Below are positions 63,182 to 64,000 of a stretch of DNA of 64,000 bases, piece after piece. Within the stretch, counting starts at the first letter, position 1. Each line of letters starts with the position of its first letter. The DNA comes from Psychrosphaera aestuarii (GTDB lineage Bacteria; Pseudomonadota; Gammaproteobacteria; Enterobacterales; Alteromonadaceae), in the NCBI RefSeq assembly GCF_017948405.1, contig NZ_CP072844.1, forward strand, positions 186,001 to 250,000. Reading direction: 5' to 3'. The notes beneath the pieces were generated by a model. It was given only the letters and a program-made list of their open reading frames with translations, made no database searches and was not told where the DNA came from. The position numbers were made by a program, and so were the translations under genes.

Positions 63182-64000
63182 TTAGTCGCCTTTTACATCA
63201 TTTAATTTAGATTTATCTGAAACCGGCTCAGCAATTAAGTCTAACCGTTCGTGTTCAAAGTCCGAGTGGTTTGGTTCAATTTGTGGCATTTTTTTCGTCA
63301 CTTTATTTGAGAGCTGATTAAATCGCTCTACTTTACCAGCCAAACCTTGTTTTCCGGCAAGCCCTTTTACAGTCTCATTGTATTGGTTACTAACCGTATT
63401 TAATGACTTGCCTAATTTTTGTAGCCGCTCAGCAACAATACAAACTTGGTTGTAAATATCACCGGCACGTAAACTAATCTCTTTTGCCTCAGCGTTACCT
63501 TGTTCAATACGCCAAAGGTTTGCGACTGTTTTTAAGATAGGCATTAATGTTGTGTGTGAAACAAGAATTACGTTTTTCTCGTAGCCGTAGTTAAACAAGT
63601 CTTTTTTATGCTTTAAAGCTTCAATATAAGCTGGCTCTATAGGCATAAACATTAATACAAAACTTGGACTTCGCAACCCTATCAAGTTCGAATAGTCTTT
63701 TTTAAACAAATCATTAATATGATTTTTAATTGCGTTACAGTGTTCATCAAGCGCGCTGTTCATTTCCGCGTCAGTTTCTGCCGCAATCGCCTTATCATAA
63801 GCCACCAGCGATACCTTACTATCAATAACAATATGCTTGTCATCGGGTAGTTTAATAACAAAATCTGGTAATCGACGATTTCCCTCTTCATCCACAAGAT
63901 TCTCTTGTGTATTGTAGTGATCGTCTTTCATTAATCCGGCTAATTGCAGCGTACGTTCTAATTGTATTTCACCCCAGTTACCTGTGGTTTTTTTATCACC
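63182..64000 (-). CDS. rmuC: DNA recombination protein RmuC, 5' end outside window
   Basis: The frame is open to the window edge, so the N-terminal coiled-coil half is missing. Visible residues begin GDKKTTGNWGEIQLERTLQLAG, the RmuC nuclease-like domain start (GNWGE). DFVIKLPDDKHIVIDSKVSL (D and ExK-like DSK), FVLMFMPIEPAYIEAL and VILVSHTTLMPILKTVANLW follow. RmuC limits inversion at short inverted repeats and is thought to be a nuclease. The C-terminus has a non-conserved tail. It runs into the ThrE-like gene with 1 base between. Confidence 0.93.
   Translation of the reverse strand, partial: GDKKTTGNWGEIQLERTLQLAGLMKDDHYNTQENLVDEEGNRRLPDFVIKLPDDKHIVIDSKVSLVAYDKAIAAETDAEMNSALDEHCNAIKNHINDLFKKDYSNLIGLRSPSFVLMFMPIEPAYIEALKHKKDLFNYGYEKNVILVSHTTLMPILKTVANLWRIEQGNAEAKEISLRAGDIYNQVCIVAERLQKLGKSLNTVSNQYNETVKGLAGKQGLAGKVERFNQLSNKVTKKMPQIEPNHSDFEHERLDLIAEPVSDKSKLNDVKGD

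Overview
The window looks like chromosome of an AT-rich marine gammaproteobacterium, most likely Alteromonadales (Colwellia/Thalassotalea-like). That placement rests on the gene content of the right-hand 38 kb and is inference. The window has two parts of very different character.

Left part, about 1-25.7 kb, is accessory DNA ending at a tRNA-Arg(CCG) gene (25664-25738, minus). (a) 1-5 kb is gene-poor and holds small unrecognised genes, several of them secreted, plus a short hairpin repeat present twice. (b) 5.06-9.27 kb is an integrative-element module: excisionase-like protein, tyrosine integrase, OB-fold/degenerate-HD protein, a 12 x 9-bp tandem repeat, a KfrA-like DNA-binding coiled-coil protein and two unknowns, all on the minus strand, with a divergent XRE regulator. 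(c) 9.6-19.7 kb is a five-gene minus-strand operon: DrmA-type helicase, DrmB-type DUF1998 protein, an SF1 helicase carrying two DUF5710-like modules, an unrecognised 513-aa protein, and an SF1 helicase with a RelE/ParE-like N-terminus. It resembles the DISARM core but has no phospholipase-D DrmC and no DISARM methylase gene. This is the best candidate for a little-described defence system here. (d) 20.3-23.6 kb, divergent from it, is a type II restriction-modification pair: MvaI/BcnI-like endonuclease and Dcm-like C5-cytosine methyltransferase. (e) 23.6-25.3 kb holds a HEPN-like protein and a small unknown gene separated by an attC/VCR-like site. A broken tRNA-Arg 5' half (25847-25885) beside the intact tRNA, and TGGTCACA repeats next to it, suggest the island boundary.

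Right part, 26-64 kb, is ordinary chromosome. It contains: a TPP-riboswitch-controlled thiamine uptake/salvage operon (TonB receptor, YkoF-like protein, PnuT-like transporter, kinase); ElaA, a DUF3299 protein, CcoG, SrkA, DsbA and a YgjP-like metallopeptidase; an SprA-family protein, BioH, ComF, an M14 peptidase, NfuA, a MATE transporter and a polysaccharide deacetylase; a complete chemotaxis operon (STAS, CheY, CheA, CheW, cytoplasmic PAS-MCP, CheR, CheD, CheB); an aa3-type cytochrome c oxidase locus with heme A and copper assembly genes (ctaC, ctaD, ctaG, ctaE, SURF1, ctaA, ctaB, SCO); a ThrE-like exporter; and a 5'-truncated rmuC at the window edge.

Domain and family assignments come from reading motifs in the translations. 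No database search was run.
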